Shown piece by piece: positions 11,197 through 21,102 of a DNA stretch of 64,000 bases. The notes beneath the pieces were generated by a model. That model had not been told where the DNA came from and ran no database searches. It saw nothing but the letters and a program-made list of their open reading frames with translations. The translations under genes and the position numbers were made by a program. Where the stretch lies: the NCBI GenBank assembly GCA_018970025.1, contig JAGWXF010000004.1:62001-126000 (forward strand), in the 5' to 3' direction. The DNA comes from Actinomycetales bacterium. GTDB taxonomy: Bacteria; Actinomycetota; Actinomycetes; S36-B12. The stretch's first letter is position 1; each line of letters opens with the position of its first letter.

Positions 11197-12071
11197 GCAG
11201 TCCGCTCGCCGGCCGTCGCACCCGGCGCCCGGGCTGGATCGCCGACCAGGTCTTCCGATGGGCGCTGCTCCTGGCACTTGGCATCGGCGTGATCACCCTT
11301 GCCACCCTGCTGTGCACGGTCGTCGCCGCCGGCTGGCCTCGGCTGAACCCGGACCTGATCGCGCACATGCCCTCCATCCGGTTCCCGGAGCGCGCCGGCG
11401 CCCAGTCGGCCATCACCGGCACGCTGTGGGTGATCGGCTGCACCGCACTGGTCGCCCTGCCCACCGGCATCCTGGCCGCGCTCTACCTCGAGGAGTTCGC
11501 CCGGCCGACCAGCCGCTTCCAGCGACTGGTCGACGTGAGCATCCAGAATCTCGCGGCGGTGCCGTCGATCGTCTACGGCATCCTGGGCCTGGCGGTGTTC
11601 GTCCGGGCACTGGCCCTGGGCCAGAGCATCGCGGCCGCCGCCCTGACCCTGGCCCTGCTCGTCCTGCCGATCATCATCATCACGACACGAGAGGCGCTGC
11701 GCGCCGTCCCGCGCGGCATTCGCGAGGGATCCCTGGCCCTCGGCGCGACCGAATGGCAGACCGCCTACCGGCAGACCCTCCCGGCTGCGCTGCCGGGCAT
11801 CGCCACCGGCGTCATCCTGGCGATCTCCCGGGCCGCAGGCGAGGCCGCTCCCCTGCTGCTCATCGGTGCGGTCGGGTTCATCGCATTCAACCCTGATGGC
11901 CTGCTGTCGGGTTACACCACCCTGCCGATCCAGGTATACGACTGGACGAAGGACTCCCGCGCGGAGTTCTCGTCACTCGCGGCCGCCGCCATCGTCCTGC
12001 TGCTCATCCTGCTGCTCGCGCTCAACGTCACCGCGAGCTGGATCCGCAGCCGAGCACGCCGGCGATGGTGA
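11193..12071 (+). CDS. pstA: phosphate ABC transporter permease
   Basis: [40 protein letters not shown]; internal start of the longer ORF 10284..12071. Confidence 0.92.
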   Translation: MSSPLAGRRTRRPGWIADQVFRWALLLALGIGVITLATLLCTVVAAGWPRLNPDLIAHMPSIRFPERAGAQSAITGTLWVIGCTALVALPTGILAALYLEEFARPTSRFQRLVDVSIQNLAAVPSIVYGILGLAVFVRALALGQSIAAAALTLALLVLPIIIITTREALRAVPRGIREGSLALGATEWQTAYRQTLPAALPGIATGVILAISRAAGEAAPLLLIGAVGFIAFNPDGLLSGYTTLPIQVYDWTKDSRAEFSSLAAAAIVLLLILLLALNVTASWIRSRARRRW

Positions 12072-12853
12072 GCATGCCCGAGCCGGTCTTCCTGCTGGAC
12101 CGCCTGCGCGTCTGCTACGGCGACTACCAGGCCCTGCAGGATGTCTCGATGGCGATCGATGACCGACGGATCACCGCGTTCATCGGCCCGAGCGGGTGCG
12201 GGAAGTCGACACTGCTGCGCTCCTTCAACCGGATGAACGACCTGATCCCCGGCGCCCGGGTCGCCGGGAGCCTGACCTACCGCGGCACCGACATCTACGG
12301 CGCGGACGTCGACCCGATCGAGGTCCGGCGACGCATCGGCATGGTCTTCCAGAAGCCGAACGTGTTCGGGACATCCGTCTACGACAACGTCACCTACGGG
12401 CCGCGCGTCAACCGGATGAAGGTCGACCTGGACGACCTGGTCGAGGAGTGCCTGGTGCGAGCGGCGCTCTGGGACGAGGTCAAGGACAACCTGCGGCGCA
12501 ATGCCCTCGCGCTCTCCGGGGGTCAGCAGCAGCGCCTGGTCATCGCCCGCTGCATCGCCGTGCGACCCGATGTCATCCTGATGGACGAGCCCTGTGCCTC
12601 GCTGGACCCGATCGCCACGACCCGGATCGAGGACCTGATGCGCACCCTCGCCGAGGACTACACGATCGTCATCGTCACGCACAACATGCAGCAGGCGGCA
12701 CGGGTGTCGGATCGCACGGCGTTCTTCACCGTCGAAGTCGACGATGCCGGGGTGCGACACGGGCGGCTGATTGAATACGGTGCGACCAGGCAGATGTTCA
12801 GCGCACCGGCTGATCCCCGGACGGAGGACTACATCTCCGGCCGCTTCGGCTAG
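12065..12853 (+). CDS. pstB: phosphate ABC transporter ATP-binding protein
   Basis: [53 protein letters not shown]. Confidence 0.95.
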   Translation: MVSMPEPVFLLDRLRVCYGDYQALQDVSMAIDDRRITAFIGPSGCGKSTLLRSFNRMNDLIPGARVAGSLTYRGTDIYGADVDPIEVRRRIGMVFQKPNVFGTSVYDNVTYGPRVNRMKVDLDDLVEECLVRAALWDEVKDNLRRNALALSGGQQQRLVIARCIAVRPDVILMDEPCASLDPIATTRIEDLMRTLAEDYTIVIVTHNMQQAARVSDRTAFFTVEVDDAGVRHGRLIEYGATRQMFSAPADPRTEDYISGRFG

Positions 12854-12890
12854 GCAGGCGCACGGCCGGATCATCGAAAGGGCGGTGCAG

Positions 12891-13670
12891 ATGCGCGGCA
12901 TCCGCGCTGCGGCGATCGGCCTGGCAGCTGTCGCCAGCATGGCCGGATGCGCCCAGGCCACCGCGCCGGCGCCAGCATCCCAGGCCAGTCAGCAGCCGCC
13001 TGCGCTACCGTCCCCGATCGCCAGCACGCCGAGCGCCACCCTGGAGCCATCTCCCTCGGCCAATCCGATCCAGTCGGCCCTCACGGCGACGACTGCCCGG
13101 GGCACGGCCGCCATCTCCCTGGAGGTGCTCACCGCGGCGTCCGGCGTCGAGCGCACCCTGACCGGCGAGGGGATCGTCGACTTCCCCCGCGGAGCCTGGG
13201 ATATCCGATGGTCCTCGCTGGACGGCGACTCGCGCGAGGTTCGCACCGAGGACGGGTTCTACGTCGAGGTGCAGCCGGATTCCTGGCTGGCCGTCGAACC
13301 GGGGCGGCCGACGCCCACCTCCGAGGCCGGGGATGTCCTGCGCGGGCTGTCGCAGCTCACCGACGCCGAGCCCGTCGGCGAGGAATCGCTGCTGGGGACC
13401 AGCACGATCCGATACCGCGGAACCCTGCCAGCGGCCGATGACGGCAGCGGGCTCGGGCTGAATGACGATGAGCGTGCCCTACTCCGGGCGGAGCCCGGAG
13501 CGATGGAGGAGGTCACCGTCTGGATCGACTCGGCGGGTCGCATCGTCCAGGTCATGCGCACCCTGCGGGACGCCGGTCCCGTCGCCGCCACCAGCATCGT
13601 CCGACTGACAGCGTTCGGGATCGCTGCTCCGATCGACCCGCCGGCGAGCATCGCAGCGACTGCCGCGTAG
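12891..13670 (+). CDS. LppX/LprG-like lipoprotein
   Basis: Lipobox ASMAGCAQA; Ser/Pro-rich linker; FPRGAWDIRWSS... fold resembles LppX_LprAFG. Confidence 0.5.
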   Translation: MRGIRAAAIGLAAVASMAGCAQATAPAPASQASQQPPALPSPIASTPSATLEPSPSANPIQSALTATTARGTAAISLEVLTAASGVERTLTGEGIVDFPRGAWDIRWSSLDGDSREVRTEDGFYVEVQPDSWLAVEPGRPTPTSEAGDVLRGLSQLTDAEPVGEESLLGTSTIRYRGTLPAADDGSGLGLNDDERALLRAEPGAMEEVTVWIDSAGRIVQVMRTLRDAGPVAATSIVRLTAFGIAAPIDPPASIAATAA

Positions 13671-13706
13671 TCGACTACGGGATCACCCGCGCGAAGGATC
13701 GATCGA

Positions 13707-15011
13707 TCAGGTGACGGTGATGACCGCCGCCCGGCGCTTGCCGCCACCGGCGACCACCAGGCGACACGTGCCCGCCTGCCGCAGCACCACCCGCTTGCCG
13801 GCCACGGTGCATACGGCCGGCGTGCGGCTCACTGCCCGGGCACTGCCGATCCGCAGCAAGGATCCAAGGGCGCGCACCGATACGGCCGTTCCGCGGCGTG
13901 CCTGCGTGGTTGCCACCACGATGGGTGCTGACGTCGCTGCTGGTCCCGCACCCAGCGGTCCGGACCCCTGCACGCTGAACGTTGCCGATGATCCGGCCCG
14001 CAGGCCGCTGATCGCGCAGCTGCGACCGGTCGTCCGGCACGTCGCACCCCCCGGCTGGGCGGTGACCGTCCACACGGTCGATCCAGCGCCGGTGCCAGCC
14101 GGCGGGGTCCAGGCAACCACCATCCGCCCGGCCCGAGCCGAGGCGGTGACGTCGGAGGGCGCGCCGGGTGGCGCTGACGCAACGTCCGCGGACTGCTGGA
14201 TCCACGGCAGGAAGGTGGTCATCCGGGTGTACTCCCCTGGAAACGCCGCCACTGCGCAGTCCGAGCCACTGCTCGTCAGGCCTGCCAGGACGGGCACCCC
14301 TGCGGCGTCGACCACGAACGGCCCGCCGCTGTCGCCCTGGCAGGTGTCGCGGGAGCCATCCGGCATGCCGCCGCAGATGAGCATGGTCGGGTCGAAGCCG
14401 GCACCGTACTGCCCGCAGGGAGCACCGGGGCCAGCGAGCACCTGCACGGCCGCGAGCAGCAGCTGGTCGGACGACTGCCCGCCGGTCGCCGTCGCCCCCC
14501 AGCCGGAGATGGTCGCCGGTGTGCCCGCGGCCGGCCAGGCAGCCCCGTCCTGGCCGAATGGCAGGGCGATCAGCCGGACATCGCCGGTGATGTCGACGGG
14601 CTTGGCCAAGGTGATCAGTGCGATGTCATTGGCGAAGGTGTCGGGCCGGTAGCCCGGATGGACGGTGATGCCAGCGATGGGCAGGCCCGTCTTCTTGGTG
14701 GCCGGGGTGATGCGCGACTCCCCGATCCAGGCCTTGACCGAACCCGGGCCCACCCCTGCCATGCAGTGCCCGGCCGTGACGATCGCCGTCGGGGTGATCA
14801 GGGAGCCCGAGCACAACGACTGGCCGTCGCCGCGGTCGATCAGGATCAGGGCCTGCCATGGGGAGTCCGACGCATTGATCGGGGTTCCGCCCACGACGGC
14901 CGGACGTGCCCACGCGGCCCCCATGGGGGCGGCCACGGCAGCTGCCGGCACGACCGTGCCGATCAGGCCGGCGATGACGCACCCCGCGACCAGTACTCGA
15001 GCAACCCTCAC
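13707..15011 (-). CDS. secreted trypsin-like (S1) serine protease with C-terminal Fn3-like region
   Basis: Signal peptide; CSGSLITPTAIVTAGHC, NDIALITL, DTCQGDSGGPFV triad motifs; C-terminal Fn3-like VTASARAGRMVVAWTPPAGTG. Confidence 0.92.
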   Translation of the reverse strand: MRVARVLVAGCVIAGLIGTVVPAAAVAAPMGAAWARPAVVGGTPINASDSPWQALILIDRGDGQSLCSGSLITPTAIVTAGHCMAGVGPGSVKAWIGESRITPATKKTGLPIAGITVHPGYRPDTFANDIALITLAKPVDITGDVRLIALPFGQDGAAWPAAGTPATISGWGATATGGQSSDQLLLAAVQVLAGPGAPCGQYGAGFDPTMLICGGMPDGSRDTCQGDSGGPFVVDAAGVPVLAGLTSSGSDCAVAAFPGEYTRMTTFLPWIQQSADVASAPPGAPSDVTASARAGRMVVAWTPPAGTGAGSTVWTVTAQPGGATCRTTGRSCAISGLRAGSSATFSVQGSGPLGAGPAATSAPIVVATTQARRGTAVSVRALGSLLRIGSARAVSRTPAVCTVAGKRVVLRQAGTCRLVVAGGGKRRAAVITVT

Positions 15012-15042
15012 CTGGCGATCCCTTCATCCTCGACCAGTGGCA

Positions 15043-16284
15043 TCACAGCTGCGCGGTCACGCCCTTGCCCAGGACGACGATCCCGCCCTCGCTGACGGTG
15101 TACAGGCTCCGATCCCGCTCGAGGTCGACGCCGATCTGGGCACCGTCGGGCACCGTGACGTTCTTGTCGAGGATCGCTCGCCGGATGACCACATTGCGGC
15201 CGATCCGCACCCCCGGCATCAGCACGCTGCCCTCAACGTACGCGCCCGAGCCGACGCTCACCGACGAGGCGATGACCGAGGTGCGCACATGGGCACCAGC
15301 GATGATCGTCCCGGCACCGACCATGGACTCGTGGGCGTTGCCGCCCTCGACGAACTTCGCCGGCGGCAGCGGGGGCAGGTTGCTCAGGATGGGCCAGCGA
15401 CGGTTGTAGAGATTGAAGATCGGGTGGACGGACACCAAATCCATATGGGCATCGTGATAGCTGTCGAGGGTGCCGACGTCACGCCAGTAGCCGCGGTCGC
15501 GGTCGGTGGCACCCGGGACCTCATTGGCCTGGAAGTCGTAGACGCGTGCCTCGCCGAGGTCGGTCAGCATCGGGATGATGTTGGTGCCCATGTCGTGGAT
15601 CGACGTGGGATCCGCGGAGTCGCCGCGCAGGGCATCGATGAGGGCCGCCGTGTTGAAGACGTAGTTGCCCATGGAGACATAGCAGTGCGCGTCGTCGCCC
15701 GGGATCGTCGGCGGCTCCGTTGGCTTCTCCAGGAAGCGCGAGATCTTGACGCCATCGGGGGCTGTCTGGATCACGCCGAACTGGTGGGCCTCCGACTTCG
15801 CCAGGCGGATGCCGGCGACGGTGACCGACGCACCGGAGTCGATATGCGCCTGGATCATCTGCATGGGATCCATGCGGTAGACGTGATCGGCGCCGAACAC
15901 CACGACGTAATCCGGGTCCTCGTCATAGACCAGGTTCAGGCTCTGAAAGATGGCGTCGGCGCTGCCGGTGTACCACCGGGGGCCGAGTCGCTGCTGGGCC
16001 GGCACCGGGGTCACGTAGTCGCCCAGCAGGGTGGGCATCCGCCAGGTGGTGGTGATGTGGCGATCCAGGGAGTGGGACTTGTACTGCGTCAGCACGCAGA
16101 CCCGGCGCAGGCCCGCATTGATCAGGTTCGACAGCACGAAGTCGACGAGTCGGTAGGCCCCGCCGAATGGGACGGCCGGCTTGGCCCGATCGGCCGTCAG
16201 CGGCATCAGCCGCTTGCCCTCGCCGCCAGCGAGCACCATGGCGAGGACGCGCGGATCGCTTCCCATCGCGCCTCCTCGCCCCAC
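15043..16284 (-). CDS. glgC: glucose-1-phosphate adenylyltransferase
   Basis: [46 protein letters not shown]. Confidence 0.96.
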   Translation of the reverse strand: MGRGGAMGSDPRVLAMVLAGGEGKRLMPLTADRAKPAVPFGGAYRLVDFVLSNLINAGLRRVCVLTQYKSHSLDRHITTTWRMPTLLGDYVTPVPAQQRLGPRWYTGSADAIFQSLNLVYDEDPDYVVVFGADHVYRMDPMQMIQAHIDSGASVTVAGIRLAKSEAHQFGVIQTAPDGVKISRFLEKPTEPPTIPGDDAHCYVSMGNYVFNTAALIDALRGDSADPTSIHDMGTNIIPMLTDLGEARVYDFQANEVPGATDRDRGYWRDVGTLDSYHDAHMDLVSVHPIFNLYNRRWPILSNLPPLPPAKFVEGGNAHESMVGAGTIIAGAHVRTSVIASSVSVGSGAYVEGSVLMPGVRIGRNVVIRRAILDKNVTVPDGAQIGVDLERDRSLYTVSEGGIVVLGKGVTAQL

Positions 16285-16405
16285 CGTGCCGGCGGACGCC
16301 GCCCACCATATCCCGCAGCGCAGGGTCGCACCGCCCGATCACGCGCATGCGCTCGACCGGTCGCTTGGCCGGCTGTCGATGCGTCGTCATCCCTATGCTC
16401 AGGCC

Positions 16406-17569
16406 GTGCGGATCGGGATCCTGACCCGGGAATGGCCACCGGAGGTCTACGGCGGGGCCGGGGTGCATGTCGAGCAGCTCGTTGCCCACCTGCGGCCCCT
16501 GGCCCAGGTGCAGGTGCACTGCTTCGGGGGCCCGCGGCCGGACGCGACCGGGCACCCGGTTCCGGCCGCCTTCGCCGACGCCAACCCAGCACTGCAGACC
16601 CTGGCGGTGGACCTCGACATGGTGATGGCCACCGATGGGGTCGACCTGCTGCACTCGCATACCTGGTACGCCAACTTCGCCGGCCAGCTCGCCGGCCTGC
16701 TGTGGGGCGTCCCCCATGTCATCACTGCGCACTCCCTGGAGCCGCTGCGGCCGTGGAAGGCCGAGCAGCTCGGCGGCGGTTACCGGGTGTCGTCCTGGGT
16801 CGAGCGATCGGCCTATGCCCAGGCCGCGGCAATCATCGCCGTCAGCGCGGGCATGCGCGCCGACGTCCTCGCCGCCTATCCGGCCGTCGACCCGAGCAAG
16901 GTCCAGGTCGTGCACAACGGGATCGACACGGCTGTCTACCGCCCGCAGCACGATGAGACGGCATTTGTCGATGCTGTGATCGACCCCGGCCGGCCGTACG
17001 TGCTGTTCGTCGGCCGCATCACCCGGCAGAAGGGCCTGGTCCACCTGCTGCGGGCGGCCCTGGACTTCGACGATGACATCGTCCTGGTGATGTGCGCGTC
17101 AGCGCCCGACACCCCTGAGATCGAGGCCGAGACGGCAGCCGCCGTCCGCGAGCTGCAGGCAGCACGGGGTGTCGACGGCGTGCGCTGGATCCAGGAGCAG
17201 GTCCCGCGCGAGCGGCTGATCCGGCTGTTCACGGGCGCCCTGGCCTTCGCCTGCCCGTCGGTGTACGAGCCACTGGGAATCGTCAACCTCGAGGCGATGG
17301 CCTGCCAGGTCCCCGTAGTGGCGAGCGATGTCGGGGGCATCCCGGAAGTCGTCGTGGACGGCCAGACGGGCCTGCTGGTGCACTACGAGGCGGCCGATCC
17401 GGCTGCCTTCGAGGCCGGGCTGGCCGCGGCCGTCAACCGACTCGCAGCCGACCCCGCCCGCGCGACGGCCATGGGTGCCGCCGGCCGCCAGCGGGCCATC
17501 GAGCACTTCAGCTGGGATGCCATCGCCCGCCAGACCCTTGAGGTGTACCGAACGGTGCTCGGCGGATGA
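16406..17569 (+). CDS. GT4 glycogen/maltose-1-phosphate synthase (GlgA/GlgM type)
   Basis: MRIGILTREWPPEVYGGAGVHVEQLVAHLR...; divergent from glgC; C-terminal VYEPLGIVNLEAMACQVPVVAS. Confidence 0.9.
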   Translation: MRIGILTREWPPEVYGGAGVHVEQLVAHLRPLAQVQVHCFGGPRPDATGHPVPAAFADANPALQTLAVDLDMVMATDGVDLLHSHTWYANFAGQLAGLLWGVPHVITAHSLEPLRPWKAEQLGGGYRVSSWVERSAYAQAAAIIAVSAGMRADVLAAYPAVDPSKVQVVHNGIDTAVYRPQHDETAFVDAVIDPGRPYVLFVGRITRQKGLVHLLRAALDFDDDIVLVMCASAPDTPEIEAETAAAVRELQAARGVDGVRWIQEQVPRERLIRLFTGALAFACPSVYEPLGIVNLEAMACQVPVVASDVGGIPEVVVDGQTGLLVHYEAADPAAFEAGLAAAVNRLAADPARATAMGAAGRQRAIEHFSWDAIARQTLEVYRTVLGG

Positions 17570-18519
17570 CCCAGGCGACCGAGCCCTCGGCCGGCACGAT
17601 GTCGCCCCGAGGTGCGGCGACCGGATACGCGCTCTACCTGATCGCCGCCACCCTGTTCGCCATCAACGGCATCGTCGCCAAGTCGATCATGCTGACCGGG
17701 GTGGATGCCGCACGGCTGTCGCAGCTCCGGGTAACGGCCGCCTTCGTCGTGCTGCTGGTGTTCTTCGCGATCACCCGGCCCAGCGTCCTGCGGCTTCGGC
17801 GGTCGGAGATCGGCCTGCTGCTGGGCTACGGGATCGCCGGGCTGGCGATGACCCAGTGGGCCTACTTCGTCTCCCTGCAGACCCTCCCGGTCGGGATCGC
17901 GCTGCTCATCGAGTTCACGGCCCCGATCATGGTGGCGCTGTGGTTTCGCTTCGGGATGCGCCAGCCGACGCGCAATGCCGTCTGGCTGGCCCTGGTGATC
18001 GCCCTCGCCGGCCTTGCCCTGGTGGCGCAGATCTGGCAGGGGTTCACGCTCAGTCCGCGCGGCGTGGTGTTCGCCTTCGGCGCGGCCGTGGCCCTCGCGG
18101 TGTTCTACGTCCTCGGCGACCGGCAGATGCGGCAGCCAAATCCCCGCGATCCGGGGTCGCTGACCATGTGGGCCTTCGGCGCCGTCGCGGCGTTCTGGGC
18201 CATCGTCCAGCCGTGGTGGAGCTTCCCCTGGGGATCCTTCGCGCAGGACGGGGCAGCGATCGGGGCCGCCGGGTTCACCGTCCCGGTGTGGGGGCTCGCG
18301 ACGTGCATGGTCATCCTCGGGACGGTCATCCCGTTCTGGCTCGTCCTGGCATCCCTGACCCGCATTCGCGCATCGCAGGCCTCCGTGGTCGGCATGACCG
18401 AGCCGCTGATCGCCATCGTGATCGCCTGGGTCGCCCTCGGCGAGTCGATGACGGCGATCCAGATCGCCGGCGCCCTGCTCGTCCTGGCCGGGGTCCTGAC
18501 CGCTGAGCGCTCGCGCTGA
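17566..18519 (+). CDS. EamA family transporter
   Basis: Two EamA-like repeats, about 10 TM; VVGMTEPLIAIVIAWVALGE. Confidence 0.88.
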   Translation: MTQATEPSAGTMSPRGAATGYALYLIAATLFAINGIVAKSIMLTGVDAARLSQLRVTAAFVVLLVFFAITRPSVLRLRRSEIGLLLGYGIAGLAMTQWAYFVSLQTLPVGIALLIEFTAPIMVALWFRFGMRQPTRNAVWLALVIALAGLALVAQIWQGFTLSPRGVVFAFGAAVALAVFYVLGDRQMRQPNPRDPGSLTMWAFGAVAAFWAIVQPWWSFPWGSFAQDGAAIGAAGFTVPVWGLATCMVILGTVIPFWLVLASLTRIRASQASVVGMTEPLIAIVIAWVALGESMTAIQIAGALLVLAGVLTAERSR

Positions 18520-18533
18520 CCTGTCGGGGTCGG

Positions 18534-20087
18534 GTGGATGGATATCCTCCGGCCGTGCAGGACCGGATCCCGACGAATCGGACGCAGGGGGTGTGCTTCC
18601 CCCTGGGCGGCGACGGGCAGCGCAGCACCCAGGCCACGGGTCGTGCCGTCTTCGCCGACTGCGTCCGCGGGGTCGATCCGGGCTTGGCCGAGCGCATTGA
18701 GCACACCAACGACTGGCGCCGCGGATACCTGGCGCCCCTTCGCGACATCGTGCAGGCCTCGGCCTCGTCCCCGGACGCCGCACTGGCGATCGCCCAGGCC
18801 GGCCTGGCATCGGTCTACCAGCGGTTCCGCTTCGGGGTCGGCGACAGCGAGGTCGCGATTCGGGACGCCATGACCAGCCCGGCGGATCCACCCCTGGGCT
18901 CGGCGGAAATCATCGGTCGTCAGGAGGCTCAGCCGGGATTCTCGCTGCCGTACCGGGGAACCCGCCTGTTCGGCCGGCAGGTCACCGCGCTGGTCGACTC
19001 GTGGATCGACCGCGGGATCGCCGAGCCCGGGCTCGCCACCGCGATCGAGGAGGTCATGGACGACCCGCAGGTCCTTGACCTGCGTGGCATGCATGTCGCG
19101 GTGCTCGGCGCCGGGGCGCAGCTGGGGCCGACCCGCTCACTGCTGCGCTGGGGTGCCACGGTGCATGCGATCGACCTGCCCGGTGCTGCTTCCTGGCAGC
19201 GCCTCATCGCGATCGCCCGGAGCACGTCGGGCACCCTGCGCATTCCCATCAATGCCGACCGGCTCCCGTCGATCGCCCACGCGATAGCCGAGGGCGTGCA
19301 TCCGTCCGATGACGCAGGTGTCGCCCAGGCCGCCGGCGTCGACCTGGTCGGCCAAGCGCCCGGTATCGCCGTCTGGCTCGACGCGGTGAGCGGCCCGCTG
19401 GCCATCGGCAGCTATGCCTACGCGGACGGGGCCGCCCACGTCCTGCTCAGCGTCGCCAGCGACGCAATCGTCAGCACGCTCTGCCAGCGGCGCGCTGACC
19501 TGACCGTTGCCAGCCTGGCGACTCCCACCGATGCGTTCATCGTCCCTGCCGGCGCCGTCGACGCCTCACGAGCGCGGTGGGCGCAGCGCGGACTGGTCGG
19601 CGTGGCGCAGACACCGCTGCGGATCACCGGGGCCTTCCGGCCGAACTACCCGTCAAGCAGCCGATTGGGCGGCGGGACGGCCGTCCAGGACTCCCTGGTA
19701 CCGCAGCAGGGGCCGAACTACGCACTTGCCAAGCGCATCCAGCGATGGCGAGCGCTGGTCGCCGCGACCGAGGGCCAGCGGGTGTCGATCAACCTCGCCC
19801 CAGCGACCCGGACTCGGTCGGTCGTCCGCAATCGCGTGCTCGCCGCCGCCTACGCCGGTGCCGATCACTTCGGCGTCGAGGTCTTTGACCCCGCCACGTC
19901 GACCGCCCTTATGGCCGCGCTGCTGGCCCGCGACCTCACCCGGCCCCGGCCGGTGCCGGTGCAGCCGCCGGGAATGGAGCCGTTCGCGCCAACGGCCGTG
20001 CACGGTGGGCTGTGGCGAACCGCCTACGCACCCCGATCCGTCCTCGGGATCGCCGCGATCCTCGGCGTCTTCGAGGCCCGTGCCTGA
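18534..20087 (+). CDS. uncharacterised protein with Rossmann-like motif
   Basis: Clean 517-aa ORF; MHVAVLGAGAQLGPTRSLLRWGATVHAIDLPG; no family recognised by eye. Confidence 0.75.
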   Translation: MDGYPPAVQDRIPTNRTQGVCFPLGGDGQRSTQATGRAVFADCVRGVDPGLAERIEHTNDWRRGYLAPLRDIVQASASSPDAALAIAQAGLASVYQRFRFGVGDSEVAIRDAMTSPADPPLGSAEIIGRQEAQPGFSLPYRGTRLFGRQVTALVDSWIDRGIAEPGLATAIEEVMDDPQVLDLRGMHVAVLGAGAQLGPTRSLLRWGATVHAIDLPGAASWQRLIAIARSTSGTLRIPINADRLPSIAHAIAEGVHPSDDAGVAQAAGVDLVGQAPGIAVWLDAVSGPLAIGSYAYADGAAHVLLSVASDAIVSTLCQRRADLTVASLATPTDAFIVPAGAVDASRARWAQRGLVGVAQTPLRITGAFRPNYPSSSRLGGGTAVQDSLVPQQGPNYALAKRIQRWRALVAATEGQRVSINLAPATRTRSVVRNRVLAAAYAGADHFGVEVFDPATSTALMAALLARDLTRPRPVPVQPPGMEPFAPTAVHGGLWRTAYAPRSVLGIAAILGVFEARA

Positions 20088-20124
20088 CCGGCGCACGCTG
20101 CGCGGTCCGACGTACGGTGTCCGG

Positions 20125-20895
20125 ATGCGATCGGCTTCGTCCCGCATCCCGCGGATCCGCAGGGCTGCCGCCTGCGCCGCGATGGCAGCGCTGCTGATGC
20201 TCGGATGCTCGGCGATCAGCGTCCGGGCCGATGAGCCGCCGGCACCGGAGCAAGCCGATGCCTCGACGACGGCGCAGGAGACCGTCAGCGCCGACGCCTT
20301 CCCGCTGGTACCCCACGACCAGGGGCCGGCCGTTGCCGCTGCCCAGCGCCGGCTCGTCTGGCTCGGCGCCCGGATCGACGAGGACGAGCTCGCCGAGCGG
20401 CGCTTCGGCCGCACCACAGGGGCGGCGATCAGGGACTTCCAGGTGAAGTTCTTCGGCGAGCACAACGGCCAGCTCGGCCGGACCACCTGGAACCGGCTTC
20501 GCGAGCTCGCCGGACGGGTCGACGTGCTGCCGGCCGCCTGCGATCGGCACAAGGCGCTGTGCATCGACATGCGCCAGCGGGTCCTGCGCTACGTGGTCGA
20601 CGGACAGGTGGCTCTCACCCTGGACGCCAGGTTCGGCATGCCCGGCAATGCGACCGCCCGCGGCTCCTTCCGTGTGCGCAGCAAGAGCCGTAACCACGTC
20701 TCCACCCGATACCGGACGTGGATGCCCTATGCCATGTTCTTCCATGGGGATCAGGCCGTCCACTACTCGCCGTACTTCGCCCGCGATGGCTACGACGGCG
20801 GGTCGCACGGATGCGTGAACCTGCGGGATCGAAGGGCCGCGGCCTGGCTGTTCGATCGCATCCCGATCGGCACCCCGGTGATCGTCTACGAGTAG
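20125..20895 (+). CDS. L,D-transpeptidase with peptidoglycan-binding domain
   Basis: Secreted; PG-binding-like QRRLVWLGARIDEDELAERRFGRTTGAAIRDFQ; catalytic GSHGCVNL. Confidence 0.9.
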   Translation: MRSASSRIPRIRRAAACAAMAALLMLGCSAISVRADEPPAPEQADASTTAQETVSADAFPLVPHDQGPAVAAAQRRLVWLGARIDEDELAERRFGRTTGAAIRDFQVKFFGEHNGQLGRTTWNRLRELAGRVDVLPAACDRHKALCIDMRQRVLRYVVDGQVALTLDARFGMPGNATARGSFRVRSKSRNHVSTRYRTWMPYAMFFHGDQAVHYSPYFARDGYDGGSHGCVNLRDRRAAAWLFDRIPIGTPVIVYE

Positions 20896-20917
20896 GCAGC
20901 GACCTGGCCGAGCGTGG

Positions 20918-20956
20918 GAAAGCCCGTGCGGCTGGGGGGCTGGCGCACGGGCTTTC
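20918..20956 (+). terminator. hairpin terminator of the L,D-transpeptidase gene
   Basis: 13-bp perfect stem GAAAGCCCGTGCG / CGCACGGGCTTTC with 13-nt loop, 23 bp after the stop. Confidence 0.75.
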
Positions 20957-21102
20957 AGGGTCTTGCGACCCAGCCGCCCGGGGGGTGGGCGACGTTTCGA
21001 TTGTGTCGCACTATCCGACTGATTGTCAGCAACTTCAGCACATCGTGCTATCGAGTTGCCCCCTACCGGCAGGCCACCTGCGCTCGAAGGGATGGATGCG
21101 CC

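Noticed and set aside
14665-16956. 763-aa plus-strand ORF over glgC
   Set aside because: Shadow of glgC and glgA; Arg/Asp/His-rich sequence without domain motifs.
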